A stretch of DNA of 42,367 bases from JBJTUH01 sp044346175 (GCA_044346175.1 JBIIZQ010000017.1:1-42367), one strand, 5' to 3'. Counted from the stretch's first letter, positions 24,996 to 34,109 are shown. Translations and numbers: made by a program. Notes: generated by a model not told the origin, from the sequence alone.

Positions 24996-25688
24996 ATGAG
25001 CTTTACGACACATCTCATTAGTGCCGCCACTCACGCAGGCGTTATCTCAGCCGCCAATGTGATGCGTAAAGGTGTAGGTAGTGCCTATCGTGTTTACGAT
25101 GCAGCAACCATCCCTGATGCCTCTCCCTCTTTAAAGGTCGTAGCAAGGCGAGAGTCCATTGTACTCGGTGTGACATTCCTAACTAATATGACCATGCAGC
25201 TAGGCATTGTGCCGTTAAAGAAAAAGCTTGGTAAATGGTATGCTCCTGTACAATTAGGCTTTGATATGCTCTCGTTGGTGTTTTCAGAAGCCTTCTCACG
25301 ACGACATACTTATAAAGACGTTAAACAAAACCATATTAAGCCTACCCTACCTCCCATCCCCCCTGTGACACTTCCCAACGTAGCCATTCCCAAAAACTTT
25401 GTTGTTTCGAGTTTATCTCTGGCAGGGAGTACGATAAGCCCCAGTAATGTGGTGCTTCCTACGGTTCAAACAAAGGGGACTCATGCCGTTAATACAGTCT
25501 CTCAAAAAGCCGCCACAGTGCGCAATATAGCACCACCCACCCACCTTGGTGCCGCAGGCAACGAAAACCCTTTTCAGTACTTTACGATTCCCTCAAATAT
25601 GGGCATACCACAAAAAGCCTCTGAGTATGAAGCCCTTCTTGCGAGAAGTTTTGGTGCTCAGACCCACCCACAAGTAACCTCCGCATAG
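24996..25688 (+). CDS. Unknown protein behind a PhoB-box-like array
   Basis: I do not recognise this 230-residue protein. Its first half is helical with mildly hydrophobic, small-residue segments (LISAATHAGVISAANVM, VLGVTFLTNMTMQLGIVPL) that could associate with membranes; a basic patch (LKKKLGKW, FSRRHTYKD) follows. From about residue 95 it becomes proline-, valine- and asparagine-rich and probably extended. No signal peptide is seen. The frame opens at a TTG at 24960; I prefer the ATG at 24996, but neither has a good ribosome-binding site. The array upstream suggests control by a PhoB-like regulator, possibly in response to phosphate, which is inference. Confidence 0.6.
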   Translation: MSFTTHLISAATHAGVISAANVMRKGVGSAYRVYDAATIPDASPSLKVVARRESIVLGVTFLTNMTMQLGIVPLKKKLGKWYAPVQLGFDMLSLVFSEAFSRRHTYKDVKQNHIKPTLPPIPPVTLPNVAIPKNFVVSSLSLAGSTISPSNVVLPTVQTKGTHAVNTVSQKAATVRNIAPPTHLGAAGNENPFQYFTIPSNMGIPQKASEYEALLARSFGAQTHPQVTSA

Positions 25689-25804
25689 ATGACCTAATGA
25701 CATCCATGCACTTCTCGGTGTATAGTGACTCTATGCTCTTTTAAACTTAATTTTAAAGTGTGTTGTTGTATTCTGAGTTTTTCTTGAAAGTCATTTACCT
25801 TACC

Positions 25805-26341
25805 ATGATGCGTCTTTCACTCTCTCGTGTCGTACCTGCCACATTGTTTGCAGTGGTTGTAGCAACCTTAAGTGCTACACAAGCGTTTGCACAAACGATT
25901 GGTTATATTGACTTCCCTATGGTACGTAATAAGTTTGGTGCCTTCCAAGCCTATGTTCAGGAAGCTCGTTTAAAGCAGGCCGACCTTGCTAAGCTTGAAG
26001 CCGACTTAAACCGTCAGCTTGAAGAAGCACGTAAAAACAACGTCAACAATCCCCTTGCACTCAAGCAAATGCAAGAAAACCTTGGTAAAACCTTCCAAGC
26101 AAAAATGCAGGAGTTTCAAAGCTGGGCGGATACCCGTGAAAATGCGTTCCAGGGTCAGTTACAAAGCAGCATTGATAATGTCCGTAAAGCCAAACTTGTA
26201 GATGTCGTGCTGGATAAAGGCATGGTGTTTTCAGGTGGGGTGGATTTAACCCAAGAGGTGATTATGACCCTCAATAACAATATGGCCTCACCCGCTGTGA
26301 TGAAACCTGCGGTTGCTCCTGTGAGTATGCCTCGCAAGTAA
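25805..26341 (+). CDS. OmpH/Skp-family periplasmic chaperone
   Basis: Skp-type proteins are trimeric periplasmic chaperones that hold unfolded outer-membrane proteins with long coiled-coil arms. The 178-residue product has a signal peptide (MMRLSLSRVVPATLFAVVVA, cleavage after AFA), then the family strand QTIGYIDFPMV, a long charged helical pair (about residues 50-125, with LKQADLAKLEADLNRQLEEA and QMQENLGKTFQAKMQEFQ), and the returning strand VLDKGMVFSGGVDLTQEV. An outer membrane is therefore likely in this organism. The ATG at 25805 or the next codon at 25808 is the probable start; the open frame extends 15 codons upstream. Genes for BamA or LpxD, common neighbours of skp, are not here. Confidence 0.85.
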   Translation: MMRLSLSRVVPATLFAVVVATLSATQAFAQTIGYIDFPMVRNKFGAFQAYVQEARLKQADLAKLEADLNRQLEEARKNNVNNPLALKQMQENLGKTFQAKMQEFQSWADTRENAFQGQLQSSIDNVRKAKLVDVVLDKGMVFSGGVDLTQEVIMTLNNNMASPAVMKPAVAPVSMPRK

Positions 26342-26384
26342 TAGGCTTTGCTGGGTACATAAAGTACAAGAATAGGTCAATGTC

Positions 26385-27071
26385 ATGACCCTCTTAGAGC
26401 CTTTAGCCACTGTAACCGCACACGCCTCAGCCTCACCCGCTGTGGCGTGTCCTGTTTTACTGGGGATTGACCCTGGTATTGGTCGGCTTGGTTTTGGGCT
26501 TGTCACTCGAGTAAGTCGTGAGGCACCATGGCATGCGTTGGCTTGGGGAGTCATTGAAACCCACGCAAAGCCTAAACTCTCCATACGAAGCAAGCAAGCA
26601 AGCCATCCTTCACTCAAAGCAGTAGGAGCAGCAGGCACTGCACCTCCCTCGCCCCAAACCCTCATTGCAGAGGCAAGCCCAGGACAATGGAGCAAGGATA
26701 CTCGTCGGCTCCTTGAGCTGGGTACCGACATGGCAGACCTTCTTGCCCAAACGCAACCTACGATGGTCATGATGGAGCGTTTATTCTTTTTTAGAAACGT
26801 CTCCACCGCTTTGCCTGTTTCTCAAGCAAGGGGCGTGGTATTGTATGAGCTTGCGAAACAAGGCATTCCAGTACGAGAGATGACCCCCATGCAAATTAAA
26901 CAGCATCTTACAGGCGGCGGGGCGGCGGATAAAAAAGAAGTACAACGTGCCATTCAACACGCCTTAAACCTTTCTGTGATACCACACCCTGATGATGCTG
27001 CTGATGCTCTAGCCATGGCGTATGTTCTTGCGATGCAATGGGATATTTTAGGCAACGCACAGGTGCCATAA
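26385..27071 (+). CDS. ruvC: Holliday-junction resolvase RuvC
   Basis: RuvC cuts Holliday junctions symmetrically during recombinational repair, together with RuvAB. All four acidic residues are present: Asp in LLGIDPGIGRLGFG, Glu in MMERLFFFRN, and the Asp pair in HPDDAADALAMA; the Lys of AADKKEVQ is also conserved. The protein has 228 residues against about 170 in the family. The excess lies in a 20-residue lead and an insert of some 35 residues (around residues 70-105) between the second strand and the helix RRLLELGTDMADLL, in a place where normal RuvC has a short loop. AGGTC lies about 10 bases before the ATG. It follows the OmpH-like gene by 43 bases. Confidence 0.94.
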   Translation: MTLLEPLATVTAHASASPAVACPVLLGIDPGIGRLGFGLVTRVSREAPWHALAWGVIETHAKPKLSIRSKQASHPSLKAVGAAGTAPPSPQTLIAEASPGQWSKDTRRLLELGTDMADLLAQTQPTMVMMERLFFFRNVSTALPVSQARGVVLYELAKQGIPVREMTPMQIKQHLTGGGAADKKEVQRAIQHALNLSVIPHPDDAADALAMAYVLAMQWDILGNAQVP

Positions 27072-27229
27072 CCTGCCTCATAAAAAGAGAGGGAGGCTTT
27101 CCTAGACGACATCCCATATTTATGGGATTTCCATCACGGCATAACACCCTCATACCCCCTTTCCTGTGCTACACTTTTCTGTGTATCCTGTACCACAATA
27201 TCCTATAAGCCCTGTGTCAACACTCCTTG

Positions 27230-28609
27230 ATGAAAGGTATGAAACCCGCCATGGTTGATGTTACTGCTGATGATATGACACCGTCTGATAGCGTACATGC
27301 GTCTTTCGGACTCCCGCAACCTATTGCCAGTTTGGCGAACCATGTAGGGCAAGAAGTTACACTCAAAGGATGGTTAAGTAATAGCCGTTCCAGTGGGAAA
27401 CTCGTTTTTTTGCAGTTAAGAGATGGTACCGCAACCATTCAATGCGTGGTGTTTAAAGGGGATGTCGATGAAACCGTATTTACAGTCAGTAAAGCTTTAA
27501 CACAGGAAACCGCCCTTGAAATACAAGGCATTGTGAAAGCCGACACTCGAAGTACACTAGGCGTTGAGTTAGCCGTAACAGGCTTACGTGTGTTGCATCA
27601 GCCTGAAACACAGTTTCCTATTACCCCTAAGGAACATGGGGTAGCGTTCTTGATGGATCACCGCCACCTGTGGTTACGCTCCAGCAGACAGCACGCCATT
27701 TTACGCATCCGTGCCACAGTATTTGAAGTCATTCAAACGTATCTTAACACCCTGCACTTTACACGGCTTGAAGCACCTATTTTTACGCCTAACGCCTGTG
27801 AGGGGACTTCCAACCTTTTTGAGACTGATTACTTTGAAGACCGTAAAGCCTATCTTACCCAAAGTGGGCAGCTCTACATGGAAGCGGGTGCCGCAGCCTT
27901 TGGACGTGTCTATTGTTTAGGTCCTACCTTCCGAGCTGAAAAATCCAAAACACGCCGTCATTTAACCGAATTTTGGATGCTGGAGCCTGAAGTGGCTTTT
28001 TTGGAGCTTGAGGGCAACATGCAGTTGGCGGAGTCTCTGGTACGGCATATTGGCTTATCCGTATTGGCACGTCATGAGAAAGAACTGGCTTTACTGGAAC
28101 GTGATACCCAAGTGCTTGAAGCACTTAAAGACCCCTTTCCACGCTTGAGCTATGATGATGCCATTGCCCTGTTACATCAGCATGGTAAAACAGAGGTTCA
28201 GTGGGGTGACGACCTTGGTAGTGATGAAGAAACGCTTATCTCTCAGCAATTTAAGCAACCCGTGATTATTCATCGATACCCCAAAGCGATTAAGCCTTTT
28301 TACATGAAGCTTGACCCTGAAAACCCTGAGCGGGTCTTAAATATGGACATCATCGCTTCGGACGGGTATGGAGAAATGATTGGCGGGAGTCAGCGCGAGG
28401 ATAGCTTGAGTCGGTTAGAAGCCGAGATTAAGCACCATGGCTTACCTGAAGAAGCCTTCCGTTGGTATGCAGACCTGCGCCGTTATGGCTCGTTTCCGCA
28501 TTCGGGGTTTGGCTTAGGCATTGAACGTACGGTGGCGTGGTTATGCGGGATTCATCACGTGCGTGAAACCATTCCCTTTCCTCGTTTGCTGGACAGACTC
28601 ACCCCCTAA
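27230..28609 (+). CDS. asnS: Asparaginyl-tRNA synthetase
   Basis: AsnS charges tRNA-Asn with asparagine. An OB-fold anticodon-binding domain comes first (VTLKGWLSNSRSSGKLVFLQLRDG), then the class II core: motif 1 around FEVIQTYLNTLHFTRLEAP, motif 2 in LGPTFRAEKSKTRRHLTEFW, and motif 3 in GFGLGIERTVAWLCG. The segments TPNACEGTSNLF and EFWMLEPEVAF are more AsnS-like than AspS-like. The length of about 459 is normal. Start choice is unclear among the ATGs at 27230, 27239 and 27251; the last lies inside an ACCCGCCATGG motif and none has a proper ribosome-binding site. DUF309 follows 18 bases downstream, so the two form a unit. Confidence 0.95.
   Translation: MKGMKPAMVDVTADDMTPSDSVHASFGLPQPIASLANHVGQEVTLKGWLSNSRSSGKLVFLQLRDGTATIQCVVFKGDVDETVFTVSKALTQETALEIQGIVKADTRSTLGVELAVTGLRVLHQPETQFPITPKEHGVAFLMDHRHLWLRSSRQHAILRIRATVFEVIQTYLNTLHFTRLEAPIFTPNACEGTSNLFETDYFEDRKAYLTQSGQLYMEAGAAAFGRVYCLGPTFRAEKSKTRRHLTEFWMLEPEVAFLELEGNMQLAESLVRHIGLSVLARHEKELALLERDTQVLEALKDPFPRLSYDDAIALLHQHGKTEVQWGDDLGSDEETLISQQFKQPVIIHRYPKAIKPFYMKLDPENPERVLNMDIIASDGYGEMIGGSQREDSLSRLEAEIKHHGLPEEAFRWYADLRRYGSFPHSGFGLGIERTVAWLCGIHHVRETIPFPRLLDRLTP
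27244..27254 (+). repeat. ACCCGCCATGG motif, copy 3
   Basis: At the 5' end of asnS; its ATG is one of three possible start codons, and it reads Pro-Ala-Met-Val in frame. Confidence 0.75.
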
Positions 28610-28627
28610 CGTTTAGAGGAGACCCCC

Positions 28628-29146
28628 ATGCCACAACCACCCCCACCCGCCATGGCAGGTGAAAACTATGGTTTGCAGTGGTTTAAGCTGTGCAGTGAAG
28701 GGGCATTTTTTGAAGCCCACGAGGTATTGGAAGACCCCCTTTGGCAGTCATACCCGCCTGATACGCCTGAAAAGCACGGCTTGCAAGCGTTAATTCAGTG
28801 GGCGGTTTCGCTAGAGCATTTAAAACGAGGGAATCCCCACGGTGCGATGAAGCTTTCTCAACGGGCTTGCCAGCATAAGCAGGTTTATGAGGGTATGGCG
28901 TTATGTGTGAACCAAAAGGATACCGTGCATCGTCTGATTTACGATGCTTGGCACTTTCCTTACACCGTTCTTGATAGTGCAATGCAAGTCTCTTCACAAG
29001 AAGCGTCATCCTGTTGGGTGTATTACCATGACATCCTTCTACCTGGTTGGGTCATACAACGTGTCACAAGTTCAGACGTACTCACTGTGATGACTTCTAG
29101 CTTTGAGAAAGCACGCCAAGAGAAGACATACGAGTCAGGCTGGTAA
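28628..29146 (+). CDS. DUF309 family protein
   Basis: This 172-residue protein has the DUF309 signature: FKLCSEGAFFEAHEVLEDPLWQ early on, then a helix with LQALIQWAVSLEHLKRGNPHGAMKL. The family is an all-helical fold found in many bacteria and plastids with no agreed function; the conserved His and Glu of EAHEVLE suggest metal or ligand binding. The C-terminal 60 residues lie outside the domain. GAGGAG lies 7 bases before the ATG, one of the best ribosome-binding sites in the window. It follows asnS by 18 bases. Confidence 0.8.
   Translation: MPQPPPPAMAGENYGLQWFKLCSEGAFFEAHEVLEDPLWQSYPPDTPEKHGLQALIQWAVSLEHLKRGNPHGAMKLSQRACQHKQVYEGMALCVNQKDTVHRLIYDAWHFPYTVLDSAMQVSSQEASSCWVYYHDILLPGWVIQRVTSSDVLTVMTSSFEKARQEKTYESGW
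28645..28655 (+). repeat. ACCCGCCATGG motif, copy 4
   Basis: Near the 5' end of the DUF309 gene, read in frame as Pro-Ala-Met-Ala; the true start with its good ribosome-binding site lies upstream, so this ATG is internal. Confidence 0.75.
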
Positions 29147-29391
29147 ATTTCTTAATTTTCTCTCTGTAAGAGGGACGAGAGATGTCAGTAGGATACCCAC
29201 ACTTTTGAATTCTGATAAGGCATAGGATGCGTTTCCCCTTGTGCATTTTAGTAGTATACTCTGTGCTATAAGATTAAGGCTATCAGCAATGATACAGCGT
29301 CTGTTCGCTTGTGCCTTTCTGCTCATCCTTCACTGTGGTTGTTACGTCTTGCTTTCACTTGAAATAGTTTGGGAGATAGTTTGGCTTTTTT

Positions 29392-29844
29392 ATGTTCATG
29401 GTTTCTGCTTCCGACACTTCAAGTACTCACACGAGTCATTCTAAGCTCGTGCCTCCAATATTACCTCCCCTTGTCGCCATCCGAGGTGCTATTACCGTGG
29501 AGGTCGATACCCCTGAAGCTATTTTTCAGGCTGTAAAAACTTTACTGGAACAATTACAGCATCATAACGGTATTGTATCCCCTGAACACCAATTACTTCA
29601 GGCGTTTTTCTCGGTGACGGATGACTTGCATAGTGTTTCAGTGGCTAAAGCAGCCCGTGAACAAATGACAGGTTGGCATAACGTTGCCATGATGTGCTTC
29701 CAAGAAGTGGATGTTGAAAAATTACCGCCTCGATGCGTTCGTGTGTTACTGAATGCCTATGGTGCAACCTTACCTGCCTCATGGCAAATGGTGCCTGTGT
29801 ATCTTGAAGGTGCCAGAGTATTACGTCCAGACTGGCAAGCTTAA
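29392..29844 (+). CDS. aroH: AroH-type chorismate mutase
   Basis: The enzyme rearranges chorismate to prephenate on the way to phenylalanine and tyrosine. The 150-residue product fits the monofunctional AroH class: LVAIRGAITVEVDTPEAIFQAVKTLL with the active-site Arg, FFSVTDDLHSVSVAKAAREQ matching the T-x-DL....PA...R segment, HNVAMMCFQEVDV with a Cys-x-x-E, and CVRVLLNAYG with the second active-site Arg. Near the end, VYLEGARVLRPDW is also conserved. An N-terminal serine/threonine-rich stretch of about 25 residues precedes the domain, and an ATG at 29398 is an alternative. It lies alone after 245 bases with no obvious gene. Together with aroK it covers two steps around chorismate. Confidence 0.92.
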   Translation: MFMVSASDTSSTHTSHSKLVPPILPPLVAIRGAITVEVDTPEAIFQAVKTLLEQLQHHNGIVSPEHQLLQAFFSVTDDLHSVSVAKAAREQMTGWHNVAMMCFQEVDVEKLPPRCVRVLLNAYGATLPASWQMVPVYLEGARVLRPDWQA

Positions 29845-29917
29845 AACACAACAGATTACCTTTGCTTTTCTAGTACTATCTCTATGACCGCCACGCACAG
29901 TGCGATAAGCCCCCTAG

Positions 29918-30394
29918 GTGACTTTGAGCGTTATGATACTCCTTGAGGCTTTTCAACCCTATTTGCATCATCACTGCCCACCTGTCCATACCTTGGTGGC
30001 TCCCCCTGTTGCAGCACACCCTCCTTGGCCAAGCCTCCCACTTGGAAAGCAATACCTTGATATTCATACGCATTTTACACTGAGTCCCCTAGCGTGTTTA
30101 CATCGGTGGCTTGTGTATCATCTTTTAGTCGATGACCCCTACGACCCTCACTGCCCTGTCCGTCAAGTGATTCGTTACCATTTTACGTGTATGGCACCTA
30201 AGCAAGTCATACCTCATGACCCTGAAGATAAATCACTGATACCTAGTCGCTATCCCGAACCATTTTCAGCGCTTTCAAACTTTCCTATGATTATCCCCAT
30301 ACACCCTGAAGCAACGGCTTTACTGTCTCAGCTTACTTTGTTTTGCGAGCAGTATGAGGCTTGGCAATACCGCCGAGTGTTGCATCATCTTTAA
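29918..30394 (+). CDS. Unknown histidine-rich protein
   Basis: I do not recognise this 158-residue protein. It is rich in histidine, proline and tyrosine and has no signal peptide or clear membrane helix. Phrases such as YLDIHTHFTLSPLACLHRWL and WLVYHLLVDDPYDPHCPVR look folded rather than random, and the density of His near Asp (DIHTH, DPYDPHCP) could bind a metal. It starts at a GTG (29918) or, as likely, at the ATG at 29933; no ribosome-binding site helps. It is 73 bases after aroH and 97 before the heptose kinase gene. Confidence 0.55.
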   Translation: MTLSVMILLEAFQPYLHHHCPPVHTLVAPPVAAHPPWPSLPLGKQYLDIHTHFTLSPLACLHRWLVYHLLVDDPYDPHCPVRQVIRYHFTCMAPKQVIPHDPEDKSLIPSRYPEPFSALSNFPMIIPIHPEATALLSQLTLFCEQYEAWQYRRVLHHL

Positions 30395-30484
30395 GGTTGT
30401 TTTTGGTATAGTAAGGGGTACCCTGAGGAACCTGTTCCCAATTGTCGTATTGTCCTAACTTGCTTCCCCCCTGTTTTGAGGCTT

Positions 30485-30495
30485 ACCCGCCATGG
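30485..30495 (+). repeat. ACCCGCCATGG motif, copy 5
   Basis: The ATG is the proposed start of the heptose kinase gene; the left half of the motif is intergenic. Confidence 0.75.
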
Positions 30496-31634
30496 CATAT
30501 ACCGCACCTTCTTCTAGTTCTACTGCATTGACCATGGCAAACTCCCCTTTAGTGAGTGATGTTGCCCATCAGCCTTATGCGGTGGCTGAAAATGTGAGTC
30601 AATTAAGGCTTAGACTCCAGCATCATTTACAAGCCATGCACCACGCAAGAGTCGGCGTGCTTGGTGATATCGCTTTAGATGAAATGGTGTATGGTGTCAC
30701 GGAACGCATTTCAAGAGAAGCCCCTGTGGTGTTGCTACGCCATGAGCGTACTGATATTTTACTTGGAGGGGGTGGCAATGCGGTGCATAACGTGGCTTCT
30801 TTAGGCGTAAAGCATGCCGTTGCACTGGGGGTTATGGGGCAGGACCACTACCAAACGCATATGCTGGATGCCCTTCGGCGTGGGAATATTGATAGCCGTT
30901 ACATGCTCGTTGACCCCACCCGCCCCACCACCACGAAAACCCGAATTTCTGGCACTGTGAATTTGTCCGTGACGCAACAAATAGTGCGTATTGACCGTGA
31001 GAGTCGTGACCCTCTGTCCCACGGACTGCAAGCACAACTCCTTGAAAACCTCTCGCAGCTATTACCAGAGTTAGACGCACTCATGCTCTCCGACTATGCC
31101 CTTGGCGTGATTGATGCCGACCTTATTCCCAAGGTGTGTACCATGGCACATCAAGCTGGGGTGAGAGTCTTTGTTGACTCACACAAACCCTTGAACCTCT
31201 TTCAGCATGCCTATGTCATGACTCCCAATCTTACGGAGGCGGAGGAGAATGTCGGGTATCGTATCAAGACCGAGGCTCAAGTGCTGCAAGCAGGCTGGCA
31301 AATTATTGATACATGCCAAACACGCTTCCTCCTCCTGACCCGCTCGCAAGAGGGCATGTCTTTGTTTGACCGTGACACTCGGCATGTGTGGCATATCCCT
31401 GTCTTTAATCGCAGTGAAGTTTTTGATGTCACAGGGGCAGGTGATACCGTCATTGCCACGTTTAGTGTCGCTTCAGCCTCAGGAGCCATTGCTCACGAAG
31501 CGGCTATTTTAGGCAATCTGGCGGCAAGTATCGTGGTTAAAAAGTTTGGTGCGGCCACCACAACCCCTCAGGAAATTGCTCAAGCCCTTGAACTACTTCC
31601 CGATGAAGCCCTTGAAGCCTGTCTTGTATCCTAA
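30492..31634 (+). CDS. rfaE1: D-glycero-beta-D-manno-heptose-7-phosphate kinase (RfaE1-like)
   Basis: The enzyme phosphorylates heptose 7-phosphate at C1, an early step in ADP-heptose synthesis for lipopolysaccharide core or other heptosylated glycans. It is a PfkB/ribokinase-fold protein: VGVLGDIALDEMVYG and ERISREAPVVLLRHE match the RfaE1 start (GD...D....G...RISPEAPVPV), LGGGGNAVHNVASLG is the substrate loop, and DVTGAGDTVIATF is the catalytic and anion-hole motif with its Asp. The nucleotidyltransferase half found in fused HldE is absent. About 50 extra residues precede the domain. Its ATG sits in an ACCCGCCATGG motif, and an ATG at 30534 is a fallback. No other heptose-pathway gene is near. 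Confidence 0.88.
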   Translation: MAYTAPSSSSTALTMANSPLVSDVAHQPYAVAENVSQLRLRLQHHLQAMHHARVGVLGDIALDEMVYGVTERISREAPVVLLRHERTDILLGGGGNAVHNVASLGVKHAVALGVMGQDHYQTHMLDALRRGNIDSRYMLVDPTRPTTTKTRISGTVNLSVTQQIVRIDRESRDPLSHGLQAQLLENLSQLLPELDALMLSDYALGVIDADLIPKVCTMAHQAGVRVFVDSHKPLNLFQHAYVMTPNLTEAEENVGYRIKTEAQVLQAGWQIIDTCQTRFLLLTRSQEGMSLFDRDTRHVWHIPVFNRSEVFDVTGAGDTVIATFSVASASGAIAHEAAILGNLAASIVVKKFGAATTTPQEIAQALELLPDEALEACLVS

Positions 31635-31712
31635 CATTGGATACCTTAACCTCATGACACGTCCCCTTAGTACCCTTTTTCCGCTCTGCACCTGTTAAGG
31701 CTTGGTTTATTT

Positions 31713-32867
31713 ATGGTTTCACATCTTTCTGATAAGTCCTCTCAAGCCCTTGTGGTGAAAGGACTATGGCAACGGTATCAGCCCAAACAGTCTTTTTGGC
31801 AACGTTTGCGTCGTACTCCTACAAGCGTGGTGCCTTCTTATGCAGTGGCGGATGTCAGTTTTGAACAATCCTCAGGGCGTGTTCTATGTATTCTGGGAGA
31901 AAATGGTGCGGGTAAAACCACCCTGATACGCACCCTTACCACGCTTATGACCCCTCACCAGGGAGACGCTTGGGTGATGGGTCATCATACCAAGACGCAT
32001 TCCATGCTCGCCAAACAAAGCTTAGGGGTTGTGTTTCAGCAGAACCATTTTAACCGTTACCTTACCGTGTGGGATAACGTCAAACTCCATGCAACCCTAC
32101 ATGGGCTTTCAGAGAAACAAGCCACCAAACGCATGACCGAGCTTTTTGAAAGCCTCGGTATGATGTCACTCAAACATCGTCACCCCGATGCCCTTTCAGG
32201 AGGGCAACAAAGACGAGTTGCTATGATTCGTGCCTTAGTACACCGCCCCAAGCTTTTATTTCTCGATGAACCCTCCACAGGACTCGACCCCCAAGCCCGT
32301 CGCCAAGTATGGCGTATGATTAAAACCCTCCAAGCAGACCATGCCCTTAGTGTCGTTCTCACGACACACTACATGGAGGAAGCCGAAACCCTCAGCGACG
32401 ACATGCTCCTTCTTCATGAAGGGCGTATGTTATTTCATGGTAGTAAACAGGCGTTGAAACAACAATTTGCAAGTGCTTCGTTACCTCAAACCCTTGCCGT
32501 GCATCCATCGTTAGGTACACCTACCCGTTATGTGTGTACGCTATCACGTTGGCTTACACAAGAGGAACAAATACAACTGGAAGCCTATTTTTATCAACAT
32601 TATCCGCACCTCCCAGCTTGTTTTAGGTTCCCAGAGGGAGAAGCACAACCTACGCAAAGCCCTCGTTTTGACTGGTACTTGTATCCATTGACGCACGAGA
32701 CGCATCCAAACCCCTCCCCCCAAGCACCTGTACCTTGGCAACGTCCTGAGCTTGGAGAACTGGCAAGCTTTTTGAATCAGTACACTGGCACACAGCTTTT
32801 AGGGATACAGCCTTATGTCATGCCCCTTGAAGATATCCTTGACGCTCTAAGTCAAGTACCCTCCTAA
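31713..32867 (+). CDS. ABC transporter ATP-binding protein
   Basis: This protein has a DrrA/ABC-2-type nucleotide-binding domain, about residues 10-235. Walker A is LGENGAGKTTLI, the Q loop lies in GVVFQQNHF, the signature is LSGGQQRRVAMIRAL, Walker B is LLFLDEPSTGLDPQ, and the switch His is in TTHYMEEAE. An insert of about 15 residues (QSFWQRLRRTPTS) lies between the first strand and Walker A. The C-terminal 140 residues are unlike standard ABC tails, proline-rich near residues 325-345, and end in an LEDILDALSQV helix as in many exporters. No permease gene lies on either side, so the partner is elsewhere and the cargo is unknown. Confidence 0.9.
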   Translation: MVSHLSDKSSQALVVKGLWQRYQPKQSFWQRLRRTPTSVVPSYAVADVSFEQSSGRVLCILGENGAGKTTLIRTLTTLMTPHQGDAWVMGHHTKTHSMLAKQSLGVVFQQNHFNRYLTVWDNVKLHATLHGLSEKQATKRMTELFESLGMMSLKHRHPDALSGGQQRRVAMIRALVHRPKLLFLDEPSTGLDPQARRQVWRMIKTLQADHALSVVLTTHYMEEAETLSDDMLLLHEGRMLFHGSKQALKQQFASASLPQTLAVHPSLGTPTRYVCTLSRWLTQEEQIQLEAYFYQHYPHLPACFRFPEGEAQPTQSPRFDWYLYPLTHETHPNPSPQAPVPWQRPELGELASFLNQYTGTQLLGIQPYVMPLEDILDALSQVPS

Positions 32868-33155
32868 CAAGGCTTGGTATGACCTAGGACTCATAAAATC
32901 TGTAAAAGCGGATACCCTACACGTATTCCGTTATTCAGAGGAAGTTGGAAGGTCTCACACAAAATGAGTAAGACACATTAGCCGAAAGTGTTTTTATCAC
33001 TGAGGGTGTTCTATAAATACGTCATACATCATGGCTGCATGACTGCATGACTACGTGCTATAGCAACCTCAGGGAAAGAAGGTGATTTCAGGGACTTGTG
33101 AACCCTGACCGTCGTACTGTTATCCAAAACACACCTATGAAACGAATCGGCACGT

Positions 33156-34109
33156 ATGTTCAACGCTCCTCATCATCCACAAGATGCCTCGCTCCCTACA
33201 CCCACAGTGACCTATGCTCAAATGAAGCCATTTTACTCCATTACAGAGCATCATCAAGACTTACTCGCCGCCTTGCAACATGTTGCATTACTGCCTCTAC
33301 AAACAGACTGTCATGAGAACGCCCAAGCAACGCATCTCGGGCTAGAGGGTAGTATCAAACTTTTACAGTTTCAAGAAGCCCTCTTAAAAGTAACACAACA
33401 TCGGCTCATGACCCATTTACAACTCTGCACACAGCAAAGAGCTTGGGATTTAGCCTTGGAGCTTTTGGATACGCTACAAAACACCCTTGAAAAAAAACAC
33501 GCTTGGCAAAATGAACTCACCGTTTTAAAAGCAGAGGTTCTTTACCGCTATGCGGAAGAGTCGCCTTGGGGCGTTTCGGAAGAAGAGGTGCTTAGTAGCG
33601 AAGATTGTTATCGTTTCAGACAAAGTGCCAAAACCATGCTGGAAACCTTTACCCAACAGTGGAAAGAACATCAAGGCAAGCTACTTTCAACCCAAGCACC
33701 TGTATCCATTGAAAACCTCAAGCATTTAATGGTGTACACTAAAGCACTGGTACTTCTTGGCACGGATATGACCTACCCTTTAAACCCTGTCTTTAAGCAG
33801 GATATTCTCAATGCCTGTGAAGGACTCGTGACCTATCAATACCCCAACACGCAAGCCCTTTGCGTGGCTTCTCATGAGTCTATAAACGCAGAAGAAGATA
33901 CACTTTCACACCGTGCCAGAGTTGCCTTACGAGAAGGACATACGCTTGATGCGATTTGTCATGAGAACCGTCAGTCTGTCACGACGCTTACCGCTGTGAA
34001 TACTCGACTCGCCGAACTGGTAAAACTCCTTGCCAAGGATGACCTTAGCCGTGGCAGTTTATCACAAGGACTCGAAGGGTACCGTCACGCAGAAACACTC
34101 CTCGGTTAA
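33156..34109 (+). CDS. Unknown helical protein
   Basis: I do not recognise this 317-residue product. It is largely alpha-helical and soluble: LLAALQHVALLPLQTD, LQFQEALLKVTQHRLMTHL, WDLALELLDTLQNTLEKKHAW and TLTAVNTRLAELVKLL are amphipathic helices, and the middle resembles repeat helices without a clear TPR phase. HTLDAICHENRQSVTTLTAVN near residue 270 has the look of a helix-turn-helix, which would suggest DNA binding, but that is a guess. There is no signal peptide. The start is unsure: the ATG at 33156 lacks a ribosome-binding site. It stands between the ABC gene (288 bases away) and hemE. Confidence 0.6.
   Translation: MFNAPHHPQDASLPTPTVTYAQMKPFYSITEHHQDLLAALQHVALLPLQTDCHENAQATHLGLEGSIKLLQFQEALLKVTQHRLMTHLQLCTQQRAWDLALELLDTLQNTLEKKHAWQNELTVLKAEVLYRYAEESPWGVSEEEVLSSEDCYRFRQSAKTMLETFTQQWKEHQGKLLSTQAPVSIENLKHLMVYTKALVLLGTDMTYPLNPVFKQDILNACEGLVTYQYPNTQALCVASHESINAEEDTLSHRARVALREGHTLDAICHENRQSVTTLTAVNTRLAELVKLLAKDDLSRGSLSQGLEGYRHAETLLG

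Noticed and set aside
30841..31084. Minus-strand frames opposite the heptose kinase
   Set aside because: They lie fully within a conserved kinase frame and have no independent support.
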